A stretch of 64,000 bases of DNA from Hyphomonas sp. (GCA_020638455.1 JACKIK010000003.1:124001-188000), one strand, 5' to 3'; shown: positions 22,367 to 31,680, counted from the first letter of the stretch. Numbers and translations are program-made. The notes: generated by a model from the sequence alone, not told the origin.

Positions 22367-23269
22367 ATGACCATAGACGCCAAACGCACGCCGGACGAGC
22401 GCTTTGAGAGCCTGCCGGGCTGGCCATACGCGCCACATTATCTGGACGACTTGCCGGGCTATGAAGGCCTGCGCGTGCATTATGTCGACGAAGGCCCGCC
22501 GAACGCCGTGCGCACCTATCTCTGCCTGCATGGCCAGCCGACCTGGTCCTACCTCTATCGCAAGATGATCCCGGTCTTCCTCGATTCGGGCGCCCGCGTG
22601 ATTGCGCCCGACTGGCTGGGCTTCGGCCGCTCCGACAAGCCGGTGGACGATGCGGTCTACACATTCCACTTCCACCGCAACATGATGATCGAGCTGATCC
22701 GGCGGCTGGACCTGCATGACGTGACCCTCGTCTGCCAGGACTGGGGCGGGCTGCTCGGCCTTACCATCCCGCCCGACATGCCGGAGCGGTTCGAGCGGCT
22801 GATCGTGATGAATACCGGCCTTGCCACCGGCGCCTCGCCGGGGCCGGGATTCGATGCGTGGAAGGCGTACAACCGGTCCCAGCCCGACATGGACATTGCC
22901 GCCCTGATGAAACGGGGCACGCCGGTCCTGACGGACGCGGAAGCCGCTGCCTACGCCGCGCCGTTTCCGGACGTGACCTACAAGGCCGGCGTCCGGCGCT
23001 TTCCGGAACTTGTCATGGTCTCACCGGAGATGGAGGGCGTGAAGACGTCGAATCGGGCTGCGAAATGGTGGTCGGAAGAGTGGGACGGCGACACGTTCAT
23101 GGCCGTTGGTGCGGCCGATCCCGTGCTCGGCCCGCCGGCGATGGAGCGCCTGCGCCAGCTGATCCGGCACTGCCCCGAGCCGATGGTGGTCGAGGAGGCC
23201 GGCCATTTCGTGCAGGAATGGGGCGAGCCGATCGCCCGCGCGGCGCTCAAATCCTTCGGGGAGCTCTGA
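22367..23269 (+). CDS. Haloalkane dehalogenase (HLD-I type, DhlA/DhmA-like)
   Basis: The protein has 300 residues. The alpha/beta-hydrolase pattern matches subfamily I dehalogenases: LCLHGQPTWSYLYRKMIP gives the oxyanion loop, VCQDWGGLLGL the nucleophilic Asp (about residue 125) next to the halide-binding Trp, a distal Asp in AADPVLGPP, and EEAGHFVQEW the catalytic His (about 280). The enzyme hydrolyses carbon-halogen bonds to alcohol and halide by way of an ester on the Asp. The ATG at 22367 is preferred to 22358, which overlaps the GGAGAGG. It leads a tightly packed operon with a membrane protein, a NUDIX hydrolase and a DUF218 protein. Fluoroacetate dehalogenases or epoxide hydrolases are less likely given the QDWGG and HGQPTW motifs. 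Confidence 0.9.
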   Translation: MTIDAKRTPDERFESLPGWPYAPHYLDDLPGYEGLRVHYVDEGPPNAVRTYLCLHGQPTWSYLYRKMIPVFLDSGARVIAPDWLGFGRSDKPVDDAVYTFHFHRNMMIELIRRLDLHDVTLVCQDWGGLLGLTIPPDMPERFERLIVMNTGLATGASPGPGFDAWKAYNRSQPDMDIAALMKRGTPVLTDAEAAAYAAPFPDVTYKAGVRRFPELVMVSPEMEGVKTSNRAAKWWSEEWDGDTFMAVGAADPVLGPPAMERLRQLIRHCPEPMVVEEAGHFVQEWGEPIARAALKSFGEL

Positions 23270-23272
23270 GCC

Positions 23273-23668
23273 ATGCAGGAGCTGATGAGCGCCTGGAGCG
23301 CCGATATCGCGAAACAGCCCCAATGGGTGCAGGTCTGGCTCGACATCATGATGGTGGTGCTGCTTGGCCTGTCGGCCGTGTTCAGCTTCGTGCGGGCGGA
23401 GGCGCGCTGGGTGCTGGCGGGGTTCCTGCTCGGCGCCGTCGCCATGCTCGGCCTGTACAGCCAGATCGGCTATTCCCGCCTGCTCGGCCTGGCGCATGTC
23501 ATCTTCTGGACGCCGGTGCTGATCTATCTGCTTCGCCGCCGGGCGAAATGGCGGCTGAAAGAAACATGGTCCGGCAAGTGGATCGCGCTCGCCGCCCTCG
23601 TCATGACCGTCTCGCTCGCCTTCGACTATTCGGACGTCGCCCGCTGGCTGCTGGGGGAACGCGGATGA
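23273..23668 (+). CDS. Small membrane protein, unknown function
   Basis: The protein has 131 residues and three or four hydrophobic segments (about 22-40, 46-62, 68-85 and 104-120). It begins 3 bp after the dehalogenase stop and its stop overlaps the NUDIX start (ATGA), so all three are translated together. No motif or family is recognised. Its role in the operon is unknown; a membrane channel or anchor would be a guess. Confidence 0.75.
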   Translation: MQELMSAWSADIAKQPQWVQVWLDIMMVVLLGLSAVFSFVRAEARWVLAGFLLGAVAMLGLYSQIGYSRLLGLAHVIFWTPVLIYLLRRRAKWRLKETWSGKWIALAALVMTVSLAFDYSDVARWLLGERG

Positions 23669-24096
23669 AGCGTCCCGAAGCCGGCTGTGGCGCGGCCATT
23701 CTCGACGATCAGGGCCGTCTGTTGCTTATCCGGCGGCTGAAGGAGCCGGAGGCGGGTGCCTGGGGCCTGCCGGGCGGCAAGATCGATTTCGGCGAACGCG
23801 CCGAAGACACGGCCCGCCGCGAAATCGAGGAAGAACTGGGCATCCAAATCGAGATCACCGGCCTTGCCTGCATCTCCGAGATCATGGACGGCGGCGACGG
23901 GCGCCACTGGGTCTCACCGATCTATGCTGCACGCCTTGTCGCGGGCAGCCCCCACGTGATGGAACCCGAGAAGCATGGCGGCTGGGGCTGGTTCGCGCTC
24001 GACGCCATGCCGGAGCAGCTGACGACGCCCACCATCACATTTCTGGACGCGACTGCAAAAGGGGCATGGCGGCGCGCCGTGAAGCAGTCTTTATAG
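23665..24096 (+). CDS. NUDIX hydrolase
   Basis: The protein has 143 residues. The Nudix box is complete: GGKIDFGERAEDTARREIEE then ELGI, matching GX5EX7REUXEEXGU. The opening CGAAILDDQGRLLLIRRLKE and the later WGWFALDAMPEQLTTPT are typical of MutT/ADP-ribose-type enzymes. It cleaves nucleoside diphosphates linked to another group; the substrate is not readable. The start overlaps the stop of the membrane-protein gene. Confidence 0.9.
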   Translation: MKRPEAGCGAAILDDQGRLLLIRRLKEPEAGAWGLPGGKIDFGERAEDTARREIEEELGIQIEITGLACISEIMDGGDGRHWVSPIYAARLVAGSPHVMEPEKHGGWGWFALDAMPEQLTTPTITFLDATAKGAWRRAVKQSL

Positions 24097-24103
24097 GTTG
24101 CGC

Positions 24104-24730
24104 ATGCGACGCCTCCGCAAAATCCTGTTCTGGCTGGTCGTGGTCGACCTCGCCGCCACGCTCCTTTTCTGGGTCGGCACGCGGTTCATGGACCAGACGC
24201 GCGCCGTCAGCGGAGGCACGGGCGTTGTTTTCTATACAGACAATAGCCGGGACGCCGCGGCGCGGATCGCCAAGGCCGTCAACCTGCTGCGTGCGGGCAA
24301 GCTCGAACGGCTCTACATGGTCGGCGGTCACCGCCCGCAGGACGGTTGGTCCGGCAGCCAGGAAATGGCCCTGATCGCCGCGCGTGGGTCCGGGCTCGGC
24401 GGGCGCATCTCCGCCGATGTCGAAAGCCGGGACACGATTTCGGGCATCCAGAACCTTGCCCGCGATGCAAAACAACGCGAGCCGGGCGAACTGGTCTTCG
24501 TGTCGAACTGCATGCAGCTGATGCGCGCCAAGGCGATCTACGACCTGCAGCCGGACCACCAGCCGAAAGTGCTGGGCGTATGCCCGCCGGGCGACCTCAA
24601 TCCGCTCGATATCTGGCGGCGTGCGCACTATGAGGCGGGAGCTTGGGCGCTGCTGGCCCTGCCCGAAGCCTGGCAGGACAAGGTGCTCGACCGCCTGCGC
24701 GGCGCTGACGAAAACGAAAGCGCGGGCTGA
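24104..24730 (+). CDS. DUF218/YdcF (ElyC/SanA) family protein
   Basis: The protein has 208 residues with one N-terminal membrane helix (about 6-26). The DUF218 body is visible as VVFYTDNSRDAAARIAKAVN and LLRAGKLERLYMVGGHRP, then RISADVESRDTISGIQNLAR with the family's ESxxT-type motif, and LVFVSNCMQLMRAKAIYDL. E. coli ElyC/SanA relatives influence envelope permeability and peptidoglycan precursor use, with unknown chemistry. It starts 7 bp after the NUDIX gene and ends the dehalogenase operon. A TTG at 24098 is a possible alternative start. Confidence 0.82.
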   Translation: MRRLRKILFWLVVVDLAATLLFWVGTRFMDQTRAVSGGTGVVFYTDNSRDAAARIAKAVNLLRAGKLERLYMVGGHRPQDGWSGSQEMALIAARGSGLGGRISADVESRDTISGIQNLARDAKQREPGELVFVSNCMQLMRAKAIYDLQPDHQPKVLGVCPPGDLNPLDIWRRAHYEAGAWALLALPEAWQDKVLDRLRGADENESAG

Positions 24731-24741
24731 CCAGCCCGCGC
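24720..24741 (-). terminator. Terminator between the DUF218 and LysM genes (convergent)
   Basis: GCGCGGGCT (24720-24728), loop GACC, AGCCCGCGC (24733-24741) form a perfect 9-bp stem. On the minus strand it is followed by CTTTCGTTTTC, so it suits the LysM gene. Its left arm overlaps the last codons of the DUF218 gene. Confidence 0.6.
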
Positions 24742-24772
24742 CATCCTTCAGGTATTCACTTGTTCAGCGGTA

Positions 24773-25306
24773 TCAGACGAGCGGTTCGTCGCGCGCGTCG
24801 GGGCCCTTGCCGCCGGGTATGCGGATCATCTGGCCCGGATAGATCTTGTCGGGATCGGTCAGCATCGGCCGGTTGGCCTCGAAAATCTCCGGATACCGCT
24901 TCGCGCTGCCGAGGTAGACCTTGGCGATTTTCGACAGCGTGTCGCCTTTCTTGATGACGTAGAAGACGGCCTCGTCTTCGTCCTGAGACTCCGTTTCGAC
25001 GCCGGTGGCATCGACCTGCGCAACGCCGTCGATATTGCCGGATGTCAGGACGACTTTCTCCAGCGTCGCCTGGTCAGGCACCTTGCCTTCCAGTTTCACC
25101 GTGTCGCCTTCGACCGTCACGCGATAGTCGCCGCCGAGGCCCATATTGTCGGCTTCCTGCTTGATCGCCTTCGCCTTCTGCTCGGCTTCCGCCTTTTTCT
25201 TCTGGTCGTCATCGCCGTCGAAAACATCGACGATGGCCTTCAGGTTGCGCTTTTGCATGTCGACATAGGACTGCCCCGCATTCTTCAGGAATTTGAATAC
25301 ACCCAT
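24773..25306 (-). CDS. kbp: BON-LysM protein (YgaU/Kbp-like)
   Basis: The protein has 177 residues. A short charged N-terminus (MGVFKFLKNAGQSYVDMQKR) and a lysine/glutamate-rich helix lead to a BON domain (about 65-105: YRVTVEGDTVKLEGKVPDQA) and then a C-terminal LysM domain (FYVIKKGDTLSKIAKVYLGS ... YPGQMIRIP). This is the layout of E. coli YgaU/Kbp, a soluble K+-binding protein, but the N-terminal part is longer. No signal peptide is seen, so the LysM domain probably does not act on peptidoglycan. The ATG follows AAGGAGAAGGCC. It is divergent from pckA. Confidence 0.85.
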   Translation of the reverse strand: MGVFKFLKNAGQSYVDMQKRNLKAIVDVFDGDDDQKKKAEAEQKAKAIKQEADNMGLGGDYRVTVEGDTVKLEGKVPDQATLEKVVLTSGNIDGVAQVDATGVETESQDEDEAVFYVIKKGDTLSKIAKVYLGSAKRYPEIFEANRPMLTDPDKIYPGQMIRIPGGKGPDARDEPLV

Positions 25307-25478
25307 GGCCTTCTCCTTGAACTGGAAGGGAAACCTAACGACGATTCCGGCGCCTGTAAGTGAAAAATTGTGAAACAATCCGCTTTCGAAGCAGGCATGG
25401 ATGTTGCAAATTTTACACGGCTGATCCAAACCCGGCCCGTCGAAGAACTCACAAACACCCGCAGAAGTAGAGGCAAAA

Positions 25479-27071
25479 ATGAGCGACTCTGTAGCGATCC
25501 TTGCAGAAATGGGGATCAAGCCAAAATCCGTCCGCAAAAACTGGAACGAGGCGCGCCTCTATGAAACGAGTGTTGCAACGGGGGAATCCCGTGTCGCCGC
25601 TGGCGGCGCGCTCGTTGTTGAAACCGGCCAGCACACCGGCAGGTCTGCCAAGGACAAGTTCACGGTCCGCGACGAAACCACCGAAAACACTGTGTGGTGG
25701 GACAACAATGCCGCCATGACGCCGGCCCATTTCGACGCACTGTTCGAGGATTTCAAGACGCATCTCGCGAGCCAGGACGTGTTCGTCCAGGAGCTGTTCG
25801 GTGGCGCCGACCCTGCCCATCGCCTGCCGGTGACCGTGGTGACGGAATATGCCTGGCACTCTCTGTTCATCCGCCACCTCCTGCGTATTCCGGATGCAAA
25901 CGAATATGCGACCTTCGACTCCGGCTTTACCATCATCAACTGCCCGACCTTCCGGGCTGACCCGAAACGGCACGGCACGCGTACCGAAACGGTGATCGCC
26001 GTGAACTTCGCCAGGCGCATGGTCCTGATCGGCGGCACCTCCTATGCCGGCGAGACCAAGAAGTCGGTCTTCACCGCGCTCAACTATTACCTGCCGACAA
26101 GCGGCGTGATGCCGATGCACTGCTCAGTGAACACGTCCGAGAAGGAAGACGCCGCGATCTTCTTCGGCCTGTCGGGCACCGGCAAGACGACCCTGTCTGC
26201 CGATGCGAGTCGCATGCTGATCGGCGACGACGAACATGGCTGGTCGGAGAACGGCCTCTTCAATTTCGAAGGTGGCTGCTACGCCAAGATGATCAAGCTG
26301 TCGCCGGAAGCCGAGCCGGAAATCTACGCCACGACGAAGATGTGGGGCACGGTGCTCGAAAACGTGGTGATGGATGCCGAGACGCGGGAACTCGATCTCG
26401 ATGACGGCACGCTCGCGGAAAACTCCCGCGGCGCCTATCCGATCTCTGCCATTCCGAACGCCTCGCTCAGCGGCCAGTGCGGCCAGCCGAAAAACCTCAT
26501 CATGCTGACGGCTGATGCCTTCGGCGTGATGCCGCCAATCGCCAAGCTGACCCCGGCGCAGGCGATGTATCACTTCCTTTCGGGTTACACTGCAAAAGTG
26601 GCCGGCACCGAGAAAGGCGTGACCGAACCGACAGCCACCTTCTCGACCTGCTTCGGCGGCCCGTTCATGCCGCGCCATCCGTCCGAGTACGGAAATCTCC
26701 TGCGCGAGCTGATCGCGAAGTATGACGTCGACTGCTGGCTGGTCTCGACCGGCTGGACGGGCGGCCCGTATGGCACCGGCCACCGTATGCCGATCAAGGC
26801 GACCCGCGCCCTGCTGAACGCCGCGCTCGACGGCTCGCTCAACAAGGCGAAGTTCCGCAAGGACGAGACCTTCGGCTTCCTGGTTCCGGAATCGGTGCCC
26901 GGCGTCGACGCGAAGATCCTCAATCCGCGCAGCACCTGGTCGGATCCCGAAGCCTATGACGTTCAGGCCGCCAAGCTGGCCGACATGTTCGTCGCGAACT
27001 TCGCCAAGTTCGAAGCTTATGTGGACGAGGCCGTGAAGGCCGCCGCACCGAAGGCCAAGGCCACCGTCTAA
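25479..27071 (+). CDS. pckA: Phosphoenolpyruvate carboxykinase (ATP)
   Basis: The protein has 530 residues, the usual size for the ATP-dependent enzyme. Signatures are [11 protein letters not shown] near the start, the P-loop [15 protein letters not shown] (about 225-240), [20 protein letters not shown] (kinase-2 and metal site), and [13 protein letters not shown]. It converts oxaloacetate and ATP to phosphoenolpyruvate, CO2 and ADP, the entry to gluconeogenesis from TCA intermediates. The start follows an AGAGG by 5 nt and the family homology begins there. The 172-bp divergent gap to the LysM gene contains ATTGTGAAACAAT (25367-25379), a short palindrome. A strong terminator follows the gene. 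Confidence 0.97.
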   Translation: MSDSVAILAEMGIKPKSVRKNWNEARLYETSVATGESRVAAGGALVVETGQHTGRSAKDKFTVRDETTENTVWWDNNAAMTPAHFDALFEDFKTHLASQDVFVQELFGGADPAHRLPVTVVTEYAWHSLFIRHLLRIPDANEYATFDSGFTIINCPTFRADPKRHGTRTETVIAVNFARRMVLIGGTSYAGETKKSVFTALNYYLPTSGVMPMHCSVNTSEKEDAAIFFGLSGTGKTTLSADASRMLIGDDEHGWSENGLFNFEGGCYAKMIKLSPEAEPEIYATTKMWGTVLENVVMDAETRELDLDDGTLAENSRGAYPISAIPNASLSGQCGQPKNLIMLTADAFGVMPPIAKLTPAQAMYHFLSGYTAKVAGTEKGVTEPTATFSTCFGGPFMPRHPSEYGNLLRELIAKYDVDCWLVSTGWTGGPYGTGHRMPIKATRALLNAALDGSLNKAKFRKDETFGFLVPESVPGVDAKILNPRSTWSDPEAYDVQAAKLADMFVANFAKFEAYVDEAVKAAAPKAKATV

Positions 27072-27096
27072 CTCGCCTCGCAAGAGATCCACAGAG

Positions 27097-27126
27097 CGCC
27101 GCCTGCCCCCCGCAGGCGGCGTTTTT
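27097..27126 (+). terminator. Rho-independent terminator of pckA
   Basis: CGCCGCCTGC (27097-27106) pairs with GCAGGCGGCG (27112-27121) across CCCCC and is followed by TTTTT. It lies 26 bp after the pckA stop. Confidence 0.93.
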
Positions 27127-27270
27127 CGTTCCAGCAATCGCCGGCCCTTGCCAAGCCATCGTGATTTGAAACGGAATCGGCTCCGTTTACGCAAAGGGAA
27201 GACTGGCGCGGGCGCCAATCGGCGACTAGGGTGCGCCGCAACAAATCACTGCAGTCATTGGAGGGAACCC

Positions 27271-28479
27271 ATGCGTGAAGCCGTCATCGTATCCTATGCC
27301 CGTACGGGCATGACAAAGACCCACCGCGGGGGCCTCAACGACACCCACCCGATCGTCATGGGCGGACATGTCATGTCGTCCGCACTGGAGCGCGCCGGCG
27401 TGGAAGCCGCAGCTGTCGAGGACGTGTTCTTCGGCTCCGCCCAGCCGGAAGGCGCCACGGGCATGAACGTCGCGCGCAACATCGCGCTCGCCGCGGGCTG
27501 CCCGTCGTCGACCGCAGGCGCCACGATCAACCGTTTCTGCTCATCCGGCCTGCAGGCCATCGCGAACGCCGCGCACACGGTGATCAATGAAGGCGCCCCG
27601 GTCGCTGTCGGCGGCGGCGTCGAAAGCCTGTCGCTGGTCGCGCACTCCGGCAAGACGAACCGCTATCGCATCGTCGAAGAGGGCCTGTTCCAGAAGTGGC
27701 CGGCCGTCTGGATGAGCATGATCGAAACGGCGGAAATCGTCGCCGACCGCTACAATGTCAGCCGCGAATACCAGGACGAATATTCCGCCGAGAGCCAGAA
27801 GCGCACCGCCGCCTTCCAGGAAAAGGGCTACATGTCCGAGGAAATCGTGCCGCTGAAAGCCAAGATGAAGCTCGTCAACAAGGAGACCGGCGAGGAGACA
27901 TTCCAGGAAGTGCTCGTCGACCGTGACGACTGCAACCGTCCGGGCACCACCGTCGAAACGCTGGCCGGCCTCAAGCCGGTCTTCAAGGACGGCATGGTCG
28001 TGAAGGAAGGCAAGTACATCACCGCTGGCAACGCCTCGCAGCTTTCTGACGGCGCCGCCGCAGTGGTGGTCATGGAAGCCAAGGAAGCCGCCCGCCGCGG
28101 CCTGACGCCGATGGGCCGTTTTGTCGGCTTCAACGTCGCCGGCTGCGACCCGGATGAAATGGGCATCGGCCCCGTCTTCGCCGTGCCGCGCCTGCTGGAA
28201 CGCCACGGCCTCAAGGTCGACGACATCGACCTCTGGGAACTGAACGAAGCCTTCGCGTCGCAGTGCCTCTACTCGCGCGACCGCCTCGGCATCGACCCGG
28301 CGAAATACAATGTGAATGGCGGCTCGATTTCCATCGGCCACCCCTTCGGCATGACGGGCGCGCGCTGCACCGGCTCGATCCTGATGGAAGGCAAGCGCCG
28401 CAAGGCCAAGTGGGGCGTCGTCACCATGTGCATCGGTGGCGGCCAGGGCGCTGCCGGCCTGTTCGAGATCTACAGCTAA
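27271..28479 (+). CDS. Acetyl-CoA acetyltransferase/thiolase
   Basis: The protein has 402 residues. The thiolase residues are all visible: catalytic Cys in INRFCSSGLQAIANA (about 90), NEAFASQ, the His in GGSISIGHPFGMTGAR, and the second Cys in CIGGGQGAAGL near the end. These enzymes cleave 3-ketoacyl-CoA or condense two acetyl-CoA; the sequence is of the FadA/PhaA type. The ATG at 27271 follows GGAGGGAACCC. Together with the acyl-CoA dehydrogenase and PckA it points to growth on fatty acids or similar substrates. It stands as a single gene with its own terminator. Confidence 0.94.
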   Translation: MREAVIVSYARTGMTKTHRGGLNDTHPIVMGGHVMSSALERAGVEAAAVEDVFFGSAQPEGATGMNVARNIALAAGCPSSTAGATINRFCSSGLQAIANAAHTVINEGAPVAVGGGVESLSLVAHSGKTNRYRIVEEGLFQKWPAVWMSMIETAEIVADRYNVSREYQDEYSAESQKRTAAFQEKGYMSEEIVPLKAKMKLVNKETGEETFQEVLVDRDDCNRPGTTVETLAGLKPVFKDGMVVKEGKYITAGNASQLSDGAAAVVVMEAKEAARRGLTPMGRFVGFNVAGCDPDEMGIGPVFAVPRLLERHGLKVDDIDLWELNEAFASQCLYSRDRLGIDPAKYNVNGGSISIGHPFGMTGARCTGSILMEGKRRKAKWGVVTMCIGGGQGAAGLFEIYS

Positions 28480-28519
28480 GTAATAAGCGGGTCCCGGATC
28501 GCGGGACTCAGCGAAACGA

Positions 28520-28552
28520 AAGGGCCGGAGCGGAAACGCCCGGCCCTTTTTT
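28520..28552 (+). terminator. Rho-independent terminator of the thiolase gene
   Basis: AGGGCCGG (28521-28528) pairs with CCGGCCCT (28540-28547) over an 11-nt loop and is followed by T5. It is 42 bp beyond the stop codon. Confidence 0.88.
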
Positions 28553-28687
28553 CCTGTCCTGTGCACTGATGCCGCCGGTGCAACAGCAGGCATTCGCGGC
28601 GTCCGCTCGCCTCCGGGGGTGTTTCCGTTTTTCTGCTGGCATCATTGCTGCTAGGCAGAAGAGATGATCCGAAGGGGAGAGACGACC

Positions 28688-29848
28688 ATGTTCCGTACCG
28701 TCCTGGCTTCACTCGCGCTCCTGTCGGCGGCCTGTGCCTGCGCGCCGGCCCCCTCCGAGCCCCCGGCCGACGATGCAGCGACCGTCGCGCTTCCGAAGAA
28801 GGCGACCGGTTTTATCACGGCCAATCCCCTGCCGCTCGGCGAGGACTGGAAGACGGACGTACGCCGTGACGATTACGGCCGCCCGTTCGAATATGCCCTG
28901 CTCGGCCAGCCCCTGCCGCACCTCACCGGCACCATGATGGACGGAACGCCCTTCGATTCGGCTGACCTGCACCGCTGGACCGTGATCGACGTATGGGGAA
29001 TCTGGTGCGGCGACTGCATGGCGGATGCGCCCTATGTCGCCGCCCTGTCGCGCGCCATCGACCAGGATCCGGACCTCGATTTCCTCTCCATCCATGTGCC
29101 GGCCAGCGCCGCCCGGATCAGCCCGGAGGAGATGTTCGGCAAGTATGGCTCGCTGCAGGCCTATTTCGCGGAGAAGGGATATTCCTACCCGACGGTCGTG
29201 GACACCGACACGAGCCTGCGCGAGGCGCTCAGGATCGCATGGACGCCGTCCTACCTGCTCGTGTCGCCGGAAGGCATCGTCAAAGGCTATCGCAGCGAAT
29301 TCTCGGCGGCAGAGGGCGAGCCGGTGAAGGATTTCCTCAAGGACGTGGCGCTCGTGAAGGCCGAGTCGAAGAAATCCGCGCTCGACGGCCTCAGCATGGG
29401 CCCCGGCGGGGTGAGCGGCCTCGAAGGCGGCATGCCCTTCACGCTCGATGCAATTCAGGCTGCGCTGCCCGGATATGAGGTGATTTCCACCCGTGTGGAG
29501 CAGCTGGGCGAGACCTATCCGGCCTTCGAAGTACGCCAGGACGGAAACCTGCTGATGACGCTGACCCCGGACTGGACGCTCGGACGGCTGGAACATGCCG
29601 CAACCGAATCGCCACTGGTCGCTGGGCCGCAGGGCGGCAGGATCGGCGTATCGCGCCTCTCGGATTTCGCGGGCCTGGTGCCGGAGGACTGTTCCGGCAG
29701 CCAGTCCGCAGCCCTTGGCATGCTGGTGTGCCCGAGCCCGGCCGATGCCCGGTTCCTGCTTATCTTTTCAGCTTCCGAGCCCGGCGGGACGCCAAACCTG
29801 CTGACCGGGATGGCCTATGCCTTCCCTTACGCCTCTGCGGGCGAGTGA
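28688..29848 (+). CDS. Thioredoxin-fold lipoprotein with a DUF1131-like C-terminal domain
   Basis: The protein has 386 residues. A lipoprotein signal ends LLSAAC. Residues ~60-215 are a TlpA/ResA-like thioredoxin domain with WGIWCGDCMADAP, so a WCxxC active site, and a cis-Pro loop IAWTPSYLLV. From ~235 to the end the protein (GGMPFTLDAIQAALPGYEVI ... VRQDGNLLMTLTPD) resembles the RpoE-regulated lipoprotein domain DUF1131. Both parts are extracytoplasmic. It probably reduces or transfers disulfides near the outer or inner membrane. The ATG follows GGGGAGAG by 7 nt. The fusion is unusual; the C-terminal assignment is tentative. Confidence 0.82.
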   Translation: MFRTVLASLALLSAACACAPAPSEPPADDAATVALPKKATGFITANPLPLGEDWKTDVRRDDYGRPFEYALLGQPLPHLTGTMMDGTPFDSADLHRWTVIDVWGIWCGDCMADAPYVAALSRAIDQDPDLDFLSIHVPASAARISPEEMFGKYGSLQAYFAEKGYSYPTVVDTDTSLREALRIAWTPSYLLVSPEGIVKGYRSEFSAAEGEPVKDFLKDVALVKAESKKSALDGLSMGPGGVSGLEGGMPFTLDAIQAALPGYEVISTRVEQLGETYPAFEVRQDGNLLMTLTPDWTLGRLEHAATESPLVAGPQGGRIGVSRLSDFAGLVPEDCSGSQSAALGMLVCPSPADARFLLIFSASEPGGTPNLLTGMAYAFPYASAGE

Positions 29849-29990
29849 GGCTGCCTGCGTTGCTCGCGGCAATGCCGGGCAGACGCTCATGACAAGATAT
29901 TAGGGACCAATCCTTCACGCAGGATTTGAACATTCAGCTCACAACCGCTAACAGGGGAAAAACCGGATTGGAAGCGGGAGAGGTCCCCGA

Positions 29991-31637
29991 ATGCTACATC
30001 CATCGACAAAGCGGCTGATCGACAAGCTGGACGAAATGACCCGCAAGCAACGCGTTGCCTGGGTCGAGAACGAAAACGGCGAGATCACGCACGAAACCGA
30101 AGGCTATCGCGTCGCCATCACGGCGGCGCCGCACTCTGTCCTTCTGACCGACGCGCGAGGCCGGCAGATCGAAACCTGCACCCCGGACGATTTTGCCGGC
30201 GACACCGATATTTCGGGTCGTCCCTATTCGGAGTTCGTGGCGGAGCTCTATCGCGAAGCCAACCGCCATGCCCGCGGTGCCGAACAGGCGATTTCGACTC
30301 TGCTCGAGAGCCTCGACGCAGAAGGCGCCGACGAATCGGTCGAAGAGGAGGCCGAGCCGCAAATCGCTGTGGCCGAACCGGAGACGCAGATCTTCGCCGC
30401 CGACGAAGGCGATGTGGCGCCTGCCGAGGAGGTGGAAACCGCCACCGAGGAAGTCGAAGGACAGGCCGACATGCAGCGCGCCGTCGCCGAAATGGCCGAC
30501 GAGGTGAATGGCGGCGTTGACGAGGAGTGGCCTGAAGAGCCCGAACCTGTCGCAATGGCGGTCGAAACGGCGCCAGAACCGGACGACGAACCGCCGTCCA
30601 TTCTGATGTCCGACGTTCAACCTTCTGACCCGGACGAGCCGCCGTCGATCATTGCGGCCGAATTGGCCCGTGAGGCTGCAGCAGAAGCGGAAGCCGCGGC
30701 GCAGGCCAAAGCTGCGGCGGAGGCGGAGGCGGAGGCGGCAGCAACCGCAGACTTCGATCCGGACTGGGCCGCAACGGCTGAAACTGCAGCGCCCGCAGTC
30801 GGAAGCTCCTATGAGGAAACCGGCCCGGAACAACTTGACGAAGTCGAGGAAGAAGCCGCAGCCGAGATCGAACCACAGCCGGAATGGATGCCAGAGGCAC
30901 CTTCCGAAGCCGAGACTTTCGCCTCCGACTACGCCCCGTTCGGAAGCGACGAACCTGTTGAGCCGGAAGCGGCGCCGGAACCGGAGTTCCTGACGGAAGA
31001 AGCGGTGTACGAACCCCAGCCGGAACCCGCGCCAGAGCCCATGCCTGAACCTGAACAGGCACCACCTGCCGCAGCGGCCCCGCCAGTCCGGGCGCCGGTT
31101 TTCGGCGGCGGGATTTTCGGCGGTTCGATGGGCGACCTCAGCCGCTACCGTCCGTCTCAGGCGCCTGCACCGCCGCAACCGGTGACGCAGGAAACAGCCC
31201 TCGCGCCTGAGCCGGTGGATGAGCCCGCTCCGCAGCCGCCCTCCCCGCCGACACTGGCGCGGCCGATCAGCCTGTCGGGTATCACGTCGGGCTTCGGTCT
31301 CGGTGCAACGTCTGCCGCGCGGCCGGCACCCGAACCGGTGCCCGAGCCTGAGCCCGCTCCCGAACCGGAACCGGAAGCTGCCCACACGATCATCGACGGA
31401 ACGGCGGACCTGCCGGACGAGTTCGCGCCGCCACCGGAAGAGCCGCCGGCCCCGACGCCGGGTTTCGTCCTGGAGGATCGTCCCGATGACGATTTCGGCT
31501 TCACGGACGATGACCTGATGCCCAGCATGGCGCACGAACCGGAGCCCGAGCCGCAGGCAGCGGAGGCCGCACCGCAGGAGCCGGAGCCCGATTCGCCGGC
31601 GCCGCGCAAAGCGCGCCGGTTCAATCCCTGGAACTGA
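29991..31637 (+). CDS. Pro/Glu/Ala-rich protein with a conserved N-terminal domain, unknown function
   Basis: The protein has 548 residues. Residues 1-~105 (MLHPSTKRLIDKLDEMTRKQ, ITHETEGYRVAITAAPHSVL, RQIETCTPDDF, VAELYREANRHARG) look like a folded domain. The rest is low complexity: acidic stretches, an alanine-glutamate helix (about 222-250), and many PEP/PEPEPEP repeats. The last residues are KARRFNPWN, a short basic, possibly peptide-like tail. There is no signal or membrane helix. It stands alone between the thioredoxin lipoprotein and the second TonB receptor, with a possible hairpin after it. I do not recognise a family. Confidence 0.75.
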   Translation: MLHPSTKRLIDKLDEMTRKQRVAWVENENGEITHETEGYRVAITAAPHSVLLTDARGRQIETCTPDDFAGDTDISGRPYSEFVAELYREANRHARGAEQAISTLLESLDAEGADESVEEEAEPQIAVAEPETQIFAADEGDVAPAEEVETATEEVEGQADMQRAVAEMADEVNGGVDEEWPEEPEPVAMAVETAPEPDDEPPSILMSDVQPSDPDEPPSIIAAELAREAAAEAEAAAQAKAAAEAEAEAAATADFDPDWAATAETAAPAVGSSYEETGPEQLDEVEEEAAAEIEPQPEWMPEAPSEAETFASDYAPFGSDEPVEPEAAPEPEFLTEEAVYEPQPEPAPEPMPEPEQAPPAAAAPPVRAPVFGGGIFGGSMGDLSRYRPSQAPAPPQPVTQETALAPEPVDEPAPQPPSPPTLARPISLSGITSGFGLGATSAARPAPEPVPEPEPAPEPEPEAAHTIIDGTADLPDEFAPPPEEPPAPTPGFVLEDRPDDDFGFTDDDLMPSMAHEPEPEPQAAEAAPQEPEPDSPAPRKARRFNPWN

Positions 31638-31680
31638 CCCTCAGGTTCCGGAAAACCTACGCCTTTGCGCAAGTATTTGT

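Noticed and set aside
22858..24096. A 412-residue plus-strand frame with NUDIX at the end
   Set aside because: Only the last 143 residues have homology. The upstream part is an out-of-frame reading of the dehalogenase and membrane-protein genes.
25367..25379. ATTGTGAAACAAT as a regulatory palindrome of pckA
   Set aside because: Only 5-bp arms; likely by chance in an AT-rich promoter region. It is mentioned in the pckA entry but not claimed as a site.
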